Assembly (NCBI GenBank): GCA_013176395.1 | Contig: JABMLP010000001.1 | Coordinates: forward strand, 186,001-250,000 | Reading direction: 5' to 3' | Length of the DNA stretch: 64,000 bases | Origin: Venturia oleaginea | Taxonomy: Eukaryota; Ascomycota; Dothideomycetes; Venturiales; Venturiaceae | Part shown: in pieces, positions 44,597-57,411 of the stretch | How the letters are laid out: every line of letters starts with the position of its first letter | Position numbering within the stretch: the first letter of the stretch is position 1 | Program-made: the position numbers and the translations under genes | The notes under the pieces: generated by a model | Seen by the model: the letters and a program-made list of their open reading frames with translations, nothing else | What the model was told of the DNA's origin: nothing | The model's database searches: none

Positions 44597-47371
44597 GATG
44601 GGACTGTATTCCCGATTGGGAAACCGAAGACGTGAAAACAAACAAGAGGAGTTTCTTTTGCTCTTTGAAGAATGGGACGCACCCCACACTGTCATATATT
44701 GTACAGGCACGACCATCAGATGGAGCTAAAGTCTGACTCGGGCAACGCGTGGCAAGCTTTGAGTACTTCCCCATGTTCTGGTTGCACAAAGTGCGGAGAA
44801 AACCATGGCCGTATCTTTGGACTCGAAATTGGATCGTCACCAGGTCCATCTGTAGAATACAAGGAAGGACACGAGGTTCCAGAACCTACCAACGAGTCAG
44901 TTCGACAGGCATGAATTGCAAAATTTGTCCTCGGCCATGGCTATTGAATAGGTGAGCGCTATTGCAGGCGACTTCATGTGGTGCTAGTACACAGTACGTC
45001 AACAATCCGAATCAGTCTCAAGTTAATCCACATATCTAATATGATTCCATGGTATAAAGGCTCCAAAGTGCAGAAGGGGACTGAACTGAGCAGGGAAGTC
45101 CAGGTACATTGTCCGCTTGGACACAGGTACGCGCGGTTCTTAACGCTCGAACAAGGTCGACTGCCAGGACATGGCGCACAACTTCCCAACAGTTGTGGTT
45201 GGAAGCCGGCTCTTGATGATTTCCCTGGTCATAGCGATTGACGTTATCAAGGGATTCGTAAACTTCGAATAGATGAAGTGCAGGTAGGGCGAGAGAAAAT
45301 CTTCCTAATATAGTATATGCAGACCAGCAGCATCGAGACGCACTAGGACGAACAAAGTCTATCGTCCTTGATTTATCCTGGCTCGCAGACTGCAGAAACG
45401 ATGCGCAGCTGTTAAGGCAGACTGCCGGTTAGCATTGGCGGGACGAGTACTGCTTACCTTCTTCGAGTAGTGTGGTACAAGCATCAAAATAATATGCTCG
45501 GTGAGACTTGGCAGGCGAGGACTGGCAGCTGGTACTATATTTCGCGGCAACTAATGTCAATCTCAACAGAAGATAGTCAAAGCGCACTCAAGGCCAGGGA
45601 ATGCAGCTGTTGACTGAAGGGATATCCGAGCGTGTCAATTGCAACGTCGATTGCAGGCGTGCAGTGCAGTGGTAGGTGTGGTGGCGACTTGGTTTCATGT
45701 ATGTGTATCTCATTGCCTCTTGGACACTTGGAGGCCTGACAGCGATATAAGATGAATTATTTGAATGGGTATAAGAGATGTTTCTCCAACCCAGGCAGAT
45801 AAGTGAGGTTGATAAGGGCTAGCAGAGAGATTCGCCTAACGCGTCGAATATTTGCGAAGGAGAGAAAAAGCAGGATGCAGTTCTTTAGTTTATTCTACAG
45901 ATACTCGTGACTTTCCCATTGCAAGTCGAGCAATATAAAAAGAGGTAGTCTTTTACTCGGGCCAAACTAAAGCCATAGTTTTTCCGGTCGAAGTCTTGAA
46001 TATCCACCACACACAGTCACTTGCTGAATCATAATGTTCTGGGACAATCTTTACAAGACCAAAAATATCGCGAGCTCCATCCCGCACGAACCGAGAGACC
46101 ATTGCGCGTACAATTACAAACATCACGGAGTTGCGCTATCCGCCAGATCCATATTGTTGAGCATTGTTCATGACTTACGAGCGGCAATTACGATTACGGA
46201 GTAGCACGAGGGACCACTGGCCAGCCTTGCATACTTGACATTAGCCGAAACAATGATGAGTTGAGGACATCGAACTATGTTTATCTACTGTCTGCCCAGT
46301 GACCTTAGCATGGCCTAACGACAGTCACGGCATGTCGAGCTACAGCAAGGGCAATACTCGGTGACAAGCCTAGCATGAAGTATCATATCGGCCTGCCCAA
46401 ATATTGATCCTATAATCGTTCCTAATATCCGTATCGATTTATAGCACCTGCATCTTGACACGCCAAAGAATCCTCCCCGAATCACAGCTGGTCCCTTCTA
46501 TTTATGCCACAAGGGCTACTTCTGAACTATCAAACGACCTTTGCCAAGTCAATATTGCATCGGAAGCCTGAACTTAGCCCTCTACTGCTATTTCCCGCAA
46601 GTTAGTATCGCCACCGAGGAGTTGAGTCCTTCGACCGGAATATGTTAGATGTTCAGTGGTTTCGGCAACTGGGTGAGCTCCATCATGTTCAAACCTAGGG
46701 GGATTCACTTACGTCAACCAAGACGAGAAGTTCAAGCCTCAACTCACTGCCATTCGCACTTCAGTGCCTACCAAGACAAACACGAGTATCTTGTAGCACC
46801 AAAAGTGCCGACAGTTCATAGCTCATGTTCCAAGTCAAGTCGTGGATGTTTAAAAGCTCGACGTCTACTTTGGGCAACTCGGGGCATTTCGGGCATTTCG
46901 AGGTATGCAAAAGCAATGTACAGGAGGCAATTGTAGCATGAATACAAGAGTAGCCGTGTTGTGCATCCGTCTGCTCCGTGTTTGCTTTTTGATTTGTTGA
47001 GTCGATAGGAGAGAGGAAATGAGTGTCTGGCTTGACGTGTCGGGCAGTGTCCAGTGATACCTAATTGGTAATCTACTTGGCCTACGACGACAGCTATCCT
47101 CGACGACTATACATCTGTGGACATACAACACCATACATATCAGCTTCATCTAGAACTTCTCCCACCACAGTAGGCCGCTCTGCCACCTCATGCACGTCAC
47201 CAATGGCTTGTGCACTCGCCGTGACCCTCGCTGACTATTCGCTGCAGGAACAGCCTGTGGACACTTCACCAGACAATTGTTTTCCAACATCAAGAGATTC
47301 TCATCATTATTCCAGCCTTGGACTTGCCATTTTGAATTGCTGTCTGTTTGTTTACCAGCGTTCAGTGAATC
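44597..47371. other. Long gene-free stretch
   Basis: 2.8 kb between two divergent genes (MFS transporter on minus, a long disordered protein on plus). Frames are all under about 110 codons and mutually overlapping. No repeat or RNA gene is evident. It should include two promoters at its edges. Confidence 0.55.
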
Positions 47372-49314
47372 ATGACCACGTCTGGTGAGTTGTTACCAAT
47401 CCACACTCTCAACTCCCCGATACACCACTCCCGCACTCGTCAACCACAAAATCCCCAATATGCTTGCCATGTTGGGCCGCGGCCTGAACACCATGCTGAC
47501 CCCCTTTGCAGCTGCTGGACATTACTGGCCTTCTTCTTCATCCCCTATCCCCGATACAACCTCGCCAGTCACCGGCAGAGCAATCCGTCCTCTACCCAGA
47601 CGCCGCCTTCGAGACCGTCTATCTTCTGAGCAAGCCGGCACCATACAGCTTCCTCCACATCCCCCGAACTCGTCTCCCATCTTCGGATACCCTTATTCGA
47701 CGAGTGAGCGAGAACATGCTGAGCATAGGCCACTCCGGGCAGGCAGCGGAGCAAGCATCGAGGCAGCCTGTGAGTGTGGCGCAGAGCACCATCAGGAGGA
47801 ATTCAGCGAGGACGACGAAGAGGACGACCGGCAGAGAGCTATGGAGATGACCAGGCGGGATGGAGATTTTTTGGGCTCAGGATTGGCCGCGAGCAGGCCG
47901 GAGAATTGGGAGTCAAAACATGCTGCGCCCGAGTCAACTTCATCACGGGACGATCGAGAATATGATGACCATTTCGAGGAACGGACGGCAAACAAAAAGA
48001 AGAGGAAAATCCCGCAGTCGAATGCTCACCACAGCACACTGTCAGCGGATATGGCAAACATGGGCATAACACAACGGGCTGATTCGAGGGAGGGACATGA
48101 AGATTTTGCACCTCAAACAGGTCCGGGTGCTTCTCACGACAATCATGGTGCAAGCACACCCTCGCCAACCGGTTCTGGAGCAGCTCCGGGCAGGATCAAA
48201 TACGGGAGGTCAGGACGTGGCTCTTTAGACCGGAGGCCGCTGGGAGCTTCTACAAATGGATTGAATGCAGGTTCAAAAGGTCGTGCTCATCCGGGTTCGG
48301 CAAAGATGGGTATTTACATGCAGCATTGAATACCATTCAAACACTAACATCACGATCGCAGGAACATCTCCTGTCGAACCTGGCATCATATCTGCAGCCA
48401 TTGCTAACGCCCAACAAACTCCGGCAACACCAACCAAAGGCCAAGAGAACATCAGTCTGCTCCAACAACATACAAAATCACCACAATCCACTTCAGATTT
48501 TACCTTCACGCCAGAAGGCGACAACAGACCAGTTTGGCCGGTTCAGCAAATGCCAGGCGCATTTGAAGCGTCACCACAGCCACCCCGTCAAGGCGAGAGA
48601 CCAGGATATCGAAGAAACGGAGTGGCTCATGGTACACAGACCAGTCCAAACATGAACGGTGCTACCCATCCACCACAGAACCCGACCCAGGCACAGGGAC
48701 AGGCTACAGCAGGGGCCCAGCCACCTCCTCCGCCTCTATCTCCAAAGTCTAAGAAAAAGAGACGGAACCGAGCCTTGCAGATGGCTGCTAGGAAGCGTAA
48801 AGTGCAGCAGGAGTACAAAAACTATCACAATCCTCCAGAGCGGGGTGATATTACCATATGCGAATTTTGCGAATACGAGGCTATATTTGGAACTCCACCA
48901 TTGGCACTCATTCGCCAGTATGAGATCAAGGATCGGAAGGAACGCAAACGTATTGCAGAGCGCCAGCGTTTGCTTGAGAAGGCCAAAATGAAGGGTCGGA
49001 AGGGCAAGAAAGGAAATAACAAGAAGAACAATCATGCGAACAACCAGGCCACGACTTCGCAGAACACTCAGCCGGCCGCTCCTTTCAATCATCACCAGAA
49101 TGAACCGCCAATCGATGACCGCCTTGGAGAGGAGGAGTACTATGAGGACGACGATTACGAGTACCAGGATCCTCCCATCGATCCTCCTCCTACACCACAT
49201 CCCGATGCGCGTTACCCGTATGCTGGTGTAGATCCCGGATTCAAGGGAGGTCAGCCTGGTCATCATCCCTATGATGACGCCGAGTTGGATGAACTTCCAC
49301 CTTTGATTCATTAA
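47372..49314 (+). CDS. Low-complexity protein with conserved C-x2-C block, unknown function
   Basis: I model three exons: 47372-47384 (ATG ACC ACG TCT G), 47512-48309 and 48362-49314, all joins after codon base 1, giving 587 residues. The first donor is a consensus GTGAGT. An alternative is a longer first exon using one of the in-frame ATGs near 47461. Most of the protein is polar and disordered, rich in Ser, Pro, Asn and Gln, with an acidic patch (E-E-F-S-E-D-D-E-E-D-D). Near residues 420-490 is the only structured-looking part: a basic K-K-K-R-R-N-R-A-L segment, then I-T-I-C-E-F-C-E-Y-E-A-I-F-G, then a charged helix K-D-R-K-E-R-K-R-I-A-E-R. An acidic Tyr/Pro-rich tail follows. I do not recognise the family. 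Confidence 0.65.
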
Positions 49315-50381
49315 GTTCAGCGAGGAATGCAGCCCAACACGAATCCAACGCCTGGGAATCGAGAACGATAGCAATGCTTTCTTAGGATCTTGAAGAAGGA
49401 GCCTTTACACCTCTTTCGACAACAACATCAACTCGAAGCAAACCCTTGTCGACCTACAGGGCCCACGGCACGATATTGGTAAAGTGGGGTTGCCTCGTCT
49501 GAATATTGGTCTTGGGGATACTCGGCTTGGACTGCTCTCTTGTTTTCTTGTTTCCTTACAGCATTGGCATGTTGCATTCGTTTAACCCATTGTTTTTTCT
49601 CCTCATAGCACCACCACCCAGCATATTCCAGCACAGCCTTCCATTGCTCGTCGACGAGTACACGACATCATACCACACCATCACACGATATCATCTCGAC
49701 AAGTCGAGAGTAATACCACACCAACTACGGCTCATCACAAATCGGAGCCTGAAAATCTCCCCACTCACGTTGAAGGGCAGAACTTGTATCCTTTTCTAGC
49801 CCAAATTACACCCTTTCCGGGACACGACCACTCAAATGCTTGGACAAACATCCAGGATATGAAAAGTGATGCATGTCAATTTTGTGTATGAGGAAAAGGG
49901 TTATGTAGATAGAATCAATACACTGGACCCTATAATCGTGTCTGTTTGGAACGTTTTCCATCATGGTCCTCGCTCATGTAAAACATTGAGTAACATTGAC
50001 CGTCCGATGGCGGGATGACAGTAAGCGCACGTCCCTCTGACTTCTGACAACTGGCTGAACTCCGATTTACATTAATGAAGATTTTTTGCCACGGCAACAA
50101 AGATGGGCACGAAGAGCTTGGATTGAAATGGCTGAGGTGATTCAATTGTCATTTTTGAATTCCAGTAAGATATGACAGGTCTGGGCACAATCACAGGCCC
50201 AGGATACAGAGTTGGAAAGTAATATGCGGTATTAAGAGGCTGAACACCAAGCCCATAAAAAAGATTATAGACTATTAATTCTAGCCCGACAAAGCAAGAG
50301 GCTGAGTACCAAGCGCAAGTAAAGCAATGCCAATGACAATGACAACATAAGGTCCACAAAAGCAGAAGAAAATCACAACGC
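49315..50381. other. Convergent spacer, no gene
   Basis: Between the 3' ends of two convergent genes. Only short frames; AT-rich in parts (50230-50350). Confidence 0.6.
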
Positions 50382-51487
50382 CTAATCCTCCAGACCCGAT
50401 TTATCTCGCCAATTCTCACTTCTCAATACCTCCTCCAGCTCTTCATCATCGGGAGCCTCCTCCGTCTCATCCCTAGGTGCCTGGCTGGCCAACACATCAA
50501 TTTCGTGCGCAACGCGCGCCTCTTTTGCTGATCGAGGTTGAGAATCCTCTCCGCATATCTTCGCCGTTGATGTTCCTGCATTGCAGGACCCTGACCCGAA
50601 GGTGACGACCATTACGCTTCCACCACCGTTGTGGCGGTTGTTCATCGTTGGGTGACTTGCCGTGGCGCGACTGCCAGATGTAGGGACTGCCCCATTGCGA
50701 GGTCCAACTTTGATGTGGGTCGTGCCTTGTGTACGATTTGTAGGTGGGTTGTTGCTTGCGGCAGGAAGCGCCAGGCGAGAAGGAGGGCCGCCGATTTGAT
50801 GCATCGATGGTAGGTGTGGGTGAGGTTGACGCGGTGGCGCCGTGGCTGGGTTAGAACTGTAGGTGAGCATTAGTACTTGATTATTGTTTTGAGTGTGAAG
50901 GAGCTTGGAAGCAACATGAGACACGACATGTTATCACTGTCGAAGGTTGATACTATCGTGAGCCAGTGTCCAAGATGCGGTGAGGTGGGGGTGAGAAGGA
51001 TGTGTGAAAACATACCGAGACTGGTCTTGACGAGGGCAGCAGGTTTCCTCCTCTTCTCTCTGATCTATGGCTCGATAGAATCCAGCAGCCATCTTGCCCA
51101 TGACGCTCCAACTCGTGTTTCCGCTCTCCACAAACGAGGCCGCTGAATTCAGCATCGCCTCCGCTCCCTCTATTTTGTGATCTCGAGGGAACATTTCTCC
51201 ATAGCTTCCGCTGAAATAGCCGCCCATCTGACCATTACTGTAGCCTGTTGAACTACTGGTCATCCTTTGTCGTAGTCTATCTAACCAACGCCGAAACTGT
51301 CGAACTCTATCCGGCCATTGCCGTAGCCTGCCTGCTGTACAGATTGACTGTAATTACCTTGCTCTTCAATGGACATCATGGGACCACACCACTCATGCCC
51401 TTGATCACCACAAGACGCACAACAAAGCCAACAACCGTCAGTCCAGTGAGGTCGACCGCAGGAAGGACAGCAAGCTCTCCTGGACAT
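50382..51487 (-). CDS. Cys-rich N-terminus protein of unknown function
   Basis: The exons are 51358-51487, 51016-51280 and 50382-50856, giving 289 residues. The N-terminus is a dense cysteine cluster, C-C-P-S-C-G-R-P-H-W-T-D-G-C-W-L-C-C-A-S-C-G-D with a later H-x2-W-C-G, spaced like a zinc ribbon or knuckle pair (about residues 5-36). The central exon 2 part contains a helix-like A-E-A-M-L-N-S-A-A-S-F-V. The rest is Pro/Asn/Ser-rich and ends in a very acidic segment (E-E-A-P-D-D-E-E-L-E-E-V-L) before a short charged tail. The intron 1 boundary (GTAATT...TTAG, 77 bp) is my choice because it restores an open frame; a different start in exon 2 is possible. No family is recognised. Confidence 0.55.
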
Positions 51488-51843
51488 GATGAAAGATGTG
51501 GGTGTGGGTGTGTGTGAAGGGAGAGGTAAAAATCTAGCCACAGGGAGAAAATGTGCCGAGTACAAAATCTCGTCACCACTACATCGTGAAGAAGAAAAGA
51601 GAGGACCAGGAAGAGCGAGAGACGGAAAGGTTGACGCGCTAAGATCTCGAGATCCCCAATAAGGTGAATACAAATATCGTTCGTCGAGTGGGAAATGTGG
51701 TTTGATGAGGTGGTGGCTATGACGACGGGTTTGTCGCGTCTCGGAAATGCAGAGTTTTCGGGATCTTCGATTGCTCACATAAATTTAGCGACTCAGTACT
51801 TGTCAGGCTCTTCCTCCCCTTTGCACTTTTCACAGCAGCAAGA
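51488..51843. other. No gene assigned
   Basis: Upstream region of the Cys-rich protein gene. A minus frame continues through it, but the codons before the chosen ATG show no conserved pattern. Confidence 0.5.
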
Positions 51844-52295
51844 ATGGGGCTCATACAACCAGATATGGATAAGATGCAAGTCAACCTCGAGAGCGAGAGA
51901 AAGGACGAGAAGCAAGCAGACGAGGCCGTGAGATCTCGGAGCCTCGAGATCTCGGAGCCTCGAGATCTCGGAGCCTCAAGCCAACGCGGAGATGGATGGG
52001 GACGAGATTCGTAAGCTTGAGAGTGATGTTGAGGAGCTGAATAGGGTAGTCCAATTCGGTCTTGATCGATATGACTGCCTTGATGATAGTAAGAATGCAC
52101 TTTGGGCAAAGGCTGACTATATTACACAGCATGTAGGTGAGAAGATAGCCCTGATGTGTTGACCTATGGGAAACCATGCCAAAAGGGGACCTCTATACCA
52201 AAGACTTGATGTAGAGGCAATGTACACCATTTCTGGGTCGACATGATGGAGAAAGTGAGGATGCTTGAGTTGGAGACGGAGGAGTTGAAGAGATA
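51844..52295 (+). pseudogene. Coiled-coil gene remnant broken by a 16-bp minisatellite
   Basis: The ATG at 51844 opens a charged frame (M-D-K-M-Q-V-N-L-E-S-E-R-K-D-E-K-Q) that runs into three tandem 16-bp repeats and then stops at a TAA near 52011. In the next frame a heptad-like helix follows directly: D-E-I-R-K-L-E-S-D-V-E-E-L-N-R-V-V-Q, then L-D-R-Y-D-C-L-D-D-S-K-N, to a stop near 52161. A further fragment (M-M-E-K-V-R-M-L-E-L-E-T-E-E-L-K-R) ends near 52295. Because 16 is not a multiple of three, removing one repeat unit would put the first two parts in one frame. No family is recognised. Confidence 0.45.
51930..51978. repeat. 16-bp minisatellite, three copies
   Basis: The unit GAGATCTCGGAGCCTC is repeated three times head to tail with no visible mismatches, ending ...CCTCAAGCC. 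It contains a 10-bp inverted segment (GAGATCTC palindrome). It lies inside the coiled-coil remnant and shifts its frame. Confidence 0.85.
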
Positions 52296-54507
52296 AGCTA
52301 GGTGGGCGGGATCAGGCTTACTAGACGATTCGTGAAAGATGAGGTTGAGCGGAGGGTTGCGTTTGTTCAGTTTAGGGAGGTAGTGTGAGGTGGTGTGAGG
52401 AGAGGCGATAAGGTATCCTCAGATAGTAGCGAAGGAGGATGAGAGAGGGTGTGTGATCTGCTTTGGTATTCAGCCTTCTTTTTCACAGTGCTGAATCGGT
52501 ACTCAATCATTCTCCTATTTGCACTTGGCTCGGTGTTCAGCTTTTTCACAGTTGTAATCTTGGGAGTTTATAAGGTTCATTTCGCTGGTTGTTGAAACGT
52601 AGGCGTTCGATCTTGTCGTTATAGGTCTGCATTGAATTGGGAGTATGATTTCACCTTGTCACCGTTTACTTCGCCTTCAAGAAGAGTTGACCATGACTTG
52701 CTGCTATAGCTATCCGTGGACATCAAGATTGCTTCCGAAGATCGATCAGCCTTGTGCTCACGTGATAAATCACCAACTACCTTTACCCAGTGAAATGAAA
52801 CTAATTTGAAACTCATTTCAGAATTGAAGCCTTCTCAGCTATGAAAATACGCGCTGGATCTCGGAAATTTCTCGGTAAAGTTTGGACTGAATGTTCTTGG
52901 CATTCCAACCTCCTCATCCCTCACGCCAACGCAGAGTCTTCATCCATCATCTATTCCATCGCTTTAATTTCTTTTTCCTTTGACCCCAAGGACGGGCCGT
53001 ACATCCATAGTCGACATTGCGTTATCCCAAAAGATACGGCCTCATGGGCGAATACCCGGCTCAACCTTGCTCTGAGGCTGGACTGAGAAATGTTCTTATA
53101 GCTTTCCACTCTGCCTGACAGATTCTCTGCCTGCGCCCCCAACTTTGCCGTGTTGCCATGTCGTTCTCGGCCCAGGGTATTCCCTGTTTGATCGATGGAT
53201 GGATGCCCAACCGCGATGGTGATGATCACGGCGTGGAGGCAGGATTCCACAGGAACAAGCATCGGAACTCAATCCGTATGCAAGTGTAGCTGGATGACGT
53301 CTGCCTACTTCTACCAGACTGTTTTGCTTCTCGACCTTCTTCGGAGCACGAAAGCGCAATGCGCCGGTCAAGTATCGTTCCAGACGACGCGCTTGATATC
53401 TCTATTCAAAAACCCATTGATTCACCGGCCGGACCAATTTGGACAAGTCCGCAGCATAATCTTATTAATACACAGCGAAGGCTGCTGATCCCCAGCCGAG
53501 AAACACCATTCGTGGTTTTGATGTAGCGAGAAGAACTAAAGGTAGTGGAGGGACAATGCAGATGGGTCCGTGTGTTGCAGGTGTCTATCGAAAAGGGTAG
53601 GTACAACAGAACTCAATCGGTCGATAGATCCAGATACCCGTCGAATCTCGATCTCCAGGGCCTTGTGGTACTATTTTTCCGTTCGCGACGACCTCGCGAG
53701 GTACGGATTGTACGATTCAAAGGGCACGGGCTGTACTATAAGGGACTGATCAAAACCTAACCTCCGACACGTCTGGCAGCTGTCCATTCTCAAACCCATG
53801 GTCAGAGTGTCCACTTCACGTTGGGCTCCGGGAAAACTGCCTGGCATATCCTTACACCGACTGAAACCACCTCCGCAAATCCTGCTATCTTTGACCAGGC
53901 AAACTGATCACCCTAGCTTCGCTTTGAATCATTTCCATTGGCATTTCCGTGGTATAGGCATGGATATTGACTATAGGTCCCAATAAACCTTATTGTGGTG
54001 ATAAGCAACTGCCTCCGAAGCACACGATGCGAAACTCATCAGAAGGGCTTTTTTGCAGTTTCACAGTTTCCAGGAGCGATCTTCTGAGCATCTGGTTTTC
54101 AATCTCGATGACATCTGTTATCCCAATCTCTCATGCATCTCCTGCATGAAACGCCTCAACGCTACTGTTAGCACACGTGGTGCCATTTAGGACGTCAAGG
54201 TCGTTATCGAGCACCAGTCGGTACGAGGATACTCCATGCTGTATCGTGGCTTTGCCGCAAACGGTGTCTCTGAGACAATCTATGCTTCTCAAATGACGTA
54301 CTGCATCCTCACCAAGCCGGAGAAGATATAAAACATCGCATATCCCGTTCGGCTTAAACATCAGCGGCATGCAGCCATAACCAACTTACACATTCTGCCG
54401 TGAGTTCCGGCCACAGGCCATCGCAAGGCAAAGCCTACGATCGGTACCGCTGTTGGAGAACACAGCAGCGTTGAACATACCTCCAACTCATCACACACCA
54501 CAACTAA
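52296..54507. other. Long gene-free stretch
   Basis: 2.2 kb with frames of 103 codons or fewer, overlapping on both strands, and none with recognisable domains. The last part is presumably the promoter of the Arg/Ser-rich gene. Confidence 0.55.
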
Positions 54508-55420
54508 ATGCCATCCCAGCCCGAAGCCAATCGCGCGTCTCGTCGAGATAGACCATCCAAGGACGAGCGACCTAAATCTTCAGCATCCAACCGCGACTTG
54601 TCAAAGTCTAAAATGCCCTCCGCCCGACTGTCCCAGGACGAAAGGCGCTACACGCCACCAGAGACTCCTCGAGTTCGCTTCCCAGGAGACCCAGACCAAT
54701 TGGAAGACTTCGAGCGAGCAGAGCGACATCGTGCACGCGAGCGTCGCCGAGAGCGAGACAGCCGTCAACAGCTACCACCCTCTCCACCAAGCTCCCGCGA
54801 GGCCTCACGGGAACGGTCCCGGTCTAGACCAAGGTGCCGACGAAGTTCTTCTCACAGTATTTCCTCACGAAGACCGTCCCGTGCAGCATCTCGAACCCCA
54901 ACCTCGCGCACCCCTGAGCCCGAAGAAAAGCCATGGTTCAAGAAGAAGACGCTTTGGGCGTCCGTGGCCACCCTTGCCACCGTTGCTTCTCTGGTGCCGA
55001 CTACCAGAGCAGCCAACGCTTCCGTGAGAGCCTCCGAGGCATCTGAGAAGTCGGCAGGCGCTGCTGTTCGTTCTGCCCGCGCGGGTGAACGATCTGCCCG
55101 TGCTGGAGAACGCTCTGCTGGAGCTGGCGAACGATCTGCTGGCGCTGGAGAGCAGAGCGCTCGGGCTGTCACTAATACTACTGTCGCTGGTTCGTTTTCA
55201 ATTCTTCCTCCAGATTGTAGCAATACTAATCAACTGTATAGCTGGTCATATGGATCCCCTGGGTCGATACACGGGGCCCGCCAAGCATGCCATGATTACA
55301 GATGGACGCAGAAGCGGTGGAAGACGCGCCATCGAGTTCGGTGGTGTAGGTGGTGGAGAATCAGTACGGTCCAGCCATTCTAGCCACTCTGGTGTCAATC
55401 ATGGGCGCCGACGACATTGA
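54508..55420 (+). CDS. Arg/Ser-rich protein with one hydrophobic segment and heptad repeats
   Basis: The exons are 54508-55189 and 55242-55420, giving 286 residues; the join yields V-A-G-H-M-D-P-L-G-R-Y-T-G-P. Residues 1-140 are extremely rich in Arg, Ser, Asp and Glu with R-S, R-E-R and P-P-S-S-R stretches, including the S-R-S-R-P-R-C-R-R-S-S-S type. A weakly hydrophobic segment follows (L-W-A-S-V-A-T-L-A-T-V-A-S-L-V, about 150-166), then four near-identical seven-residue units of the S-A-R-A-G-E-R kind (about 190-220). The second exon is Gly/Arg/Ser-rich. Related fungal proteins share the L-D-P-x-G-R-Y-T-G-P block after the intron; no function is known. The protein could be a small membrane-anchored or nuclear-envelope protein, which is inference. 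Confidence 0.65.
55075..55160 (+). repeat. 21-bp in-frame tandem repeat
   Basis: About four imperfect 21-bp units encode the seven-residue repeats (S-A-R-A-G-E-R, S-A-R-A-G-E-R, S-A-G-A-G-E-R, S-A-G-A-G-E-Q) in the Arg/Ser-rich protein. Synonymous changes between units show the array is not brand new. Confidence 0.8.
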
Positions 55421-57411
55421 TTTTGACGAATACTTTGTAATGATAGGGATTTTTTGGTTCACTTTCATGCGGGGATTATATCACGACGCTATGAAATGTA
55501 TTACGACAGCTTCTTGTACTATACGCATGGAGAGGGAGGATATGGATAATGATAAAAATGGCCGTTTTTTTCCCCGTCATCTTGAGTTTACTATAAAGCT
55601 AGTTAGCTAAACATCCCACGGAGGATGTATCGGAGTTACCGCGCTTGAAATCTGATAGTTCTTTGCTTCTGCCCACACAATTCGACTTAATATTACCGAC
55701 AGGATTTTATGTACACAGCACGTCGCGGCGGAGCTTCAGTCACAGCTGGGATATTCTTGTCCTCATCCCACTCGAAAAACTAATAGCAGCAATCAACTCC
55801 CCTGGCCTCCAATAACCCAACTTTCACTCACACAGGCAGGTTACATGTCATGGCTGGCCATCTCCAAAGCCTCGCCAGGCTAACTACCCTTTTCAAACTC
55901 ATCAGTCGCCATATCCGCCATCACCCCAACAGACTCTCAATGCTGAATCCATATTTTCCAACTCTAAATTTCTACCAGATCTGCACAATACATTACCCCC
56001 ACCTCGACCACATAAACGGACCGTGTCCAGATGGATCCTTGTTGGTTAGCTTATCACGCATCGCTAGGAAAATAGCCACTTCACAGAAGACCCACAGGCC
56101 TGTTACATCTAAGTAAACCGCGCTTCGTAGAAAGATGGACACGGGGTTCAGTATCGCATAATTTGCTGGTCTGGATGGGATTAGTGAGTACGTTATTGAG
56201 GGAAGAAACTTGTGGCGTACCCTTGATGTGGGTAGTGGAGAACTTTGGATTGTGACCAGGATGATAGGGTACTAGTATAGGGTTGATAGACCATTTTGGA
56301 GAAGTGCTAGGTATTCCGGGTTCTTTCCGTCAAAGGTTTGAGATGTATGTAGACTTTGATTGTTTACTTCCTAGGGCCGTATTTTAAGTTTCGAACCTTG
56401 AATTGCTCGATTGTATTTTAGCCCTGCCGTGTTTGGTTTGGATCCCCCGCTTGATTGAGAAATCGCGGTTGGCAAAAGAGGAAAATGGCCCCGGAAAATT
56501 CGATTGCTAATGCAAATTACCGTCCACTTGTCTAGCAGCAAAAGAGATGTTGCGCAGAATCTACATTTCCCTCTCTTTTGCAAGGGAGGCAGGCTAGGGG
56601 AGGGAAGATACGAAGAAAAACAGCCAACAATCTCCAACGAAATCAGGTTCACAACCACAATTTACGCATCACCAGGCGCTGCGCCCTACAAATTTGTAGG
56701 AACAAAAATCCTAGCTTCACAATCCACTCCCCCATCATCTTACTCGTAACAGCCCACAACTCCCTCAGCGATTCCTCCATGTACCTCGCCGCATCCTGAT
56801 TCTCAACCAGCAAAATCCAACACTCATCCGTCGTCGACCCACTGATATTTAGATGGGTACAACCCGGATGGTCATTTCAAGTTCCCCTCACAAGAACACA
56901 GGCTCTATATCTCTGCTCTACTAAAATTGTATTTGAGGCGTCGGTGACTTAGACGGAGTTGCTGTGGACGATGACATGAAGGGCGGCGACGTCGTACTCA
57001 GAATAGACGGAGAAGTTGTCTAAAGTTGGGTTAGTCAGGTGCCAGGCAGATGGCATTCGTTGGCAAGCTGGACTGACTTCTGATTTGGTCAATGTAGAAG
57101 GCGGCATCGTGACCAGCGGGTGGCAGTGGATCTGGCATTTTGTCGTTGAGCTTGGTTTCAAGTTGCAGGAATTCCCTTGCTGTTATACTTGAGTCGTCCA
57201 ATCATGTCTATCTCCCTCAAAGAACGTCAGTTTGCTACTTGAATCCGGTTTCCATGTAGTCCATCGCTCCTTTCAGCTTTGCGGTTTCCATAATTCATTA
57301 GCAAATAAAGTAACAATATTGACAACATTCGTACCAGGAGCTAAGAACTAACCTCAAAGTCGGCTACCACTTAGTGGTCTAGATTATGTTATTGATCATA
57401 AATCAGTAGTC
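55421..57411. other. Long gene-free stretch
   Basis: Between the Arg/Ser-rich gene and the 3' end of the AP-1 beta gene. Frames do not exceed 95 codons and show no domains. AT-rich in parts, with G-rich runs near 56180-56330. Confidence 0.55.
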
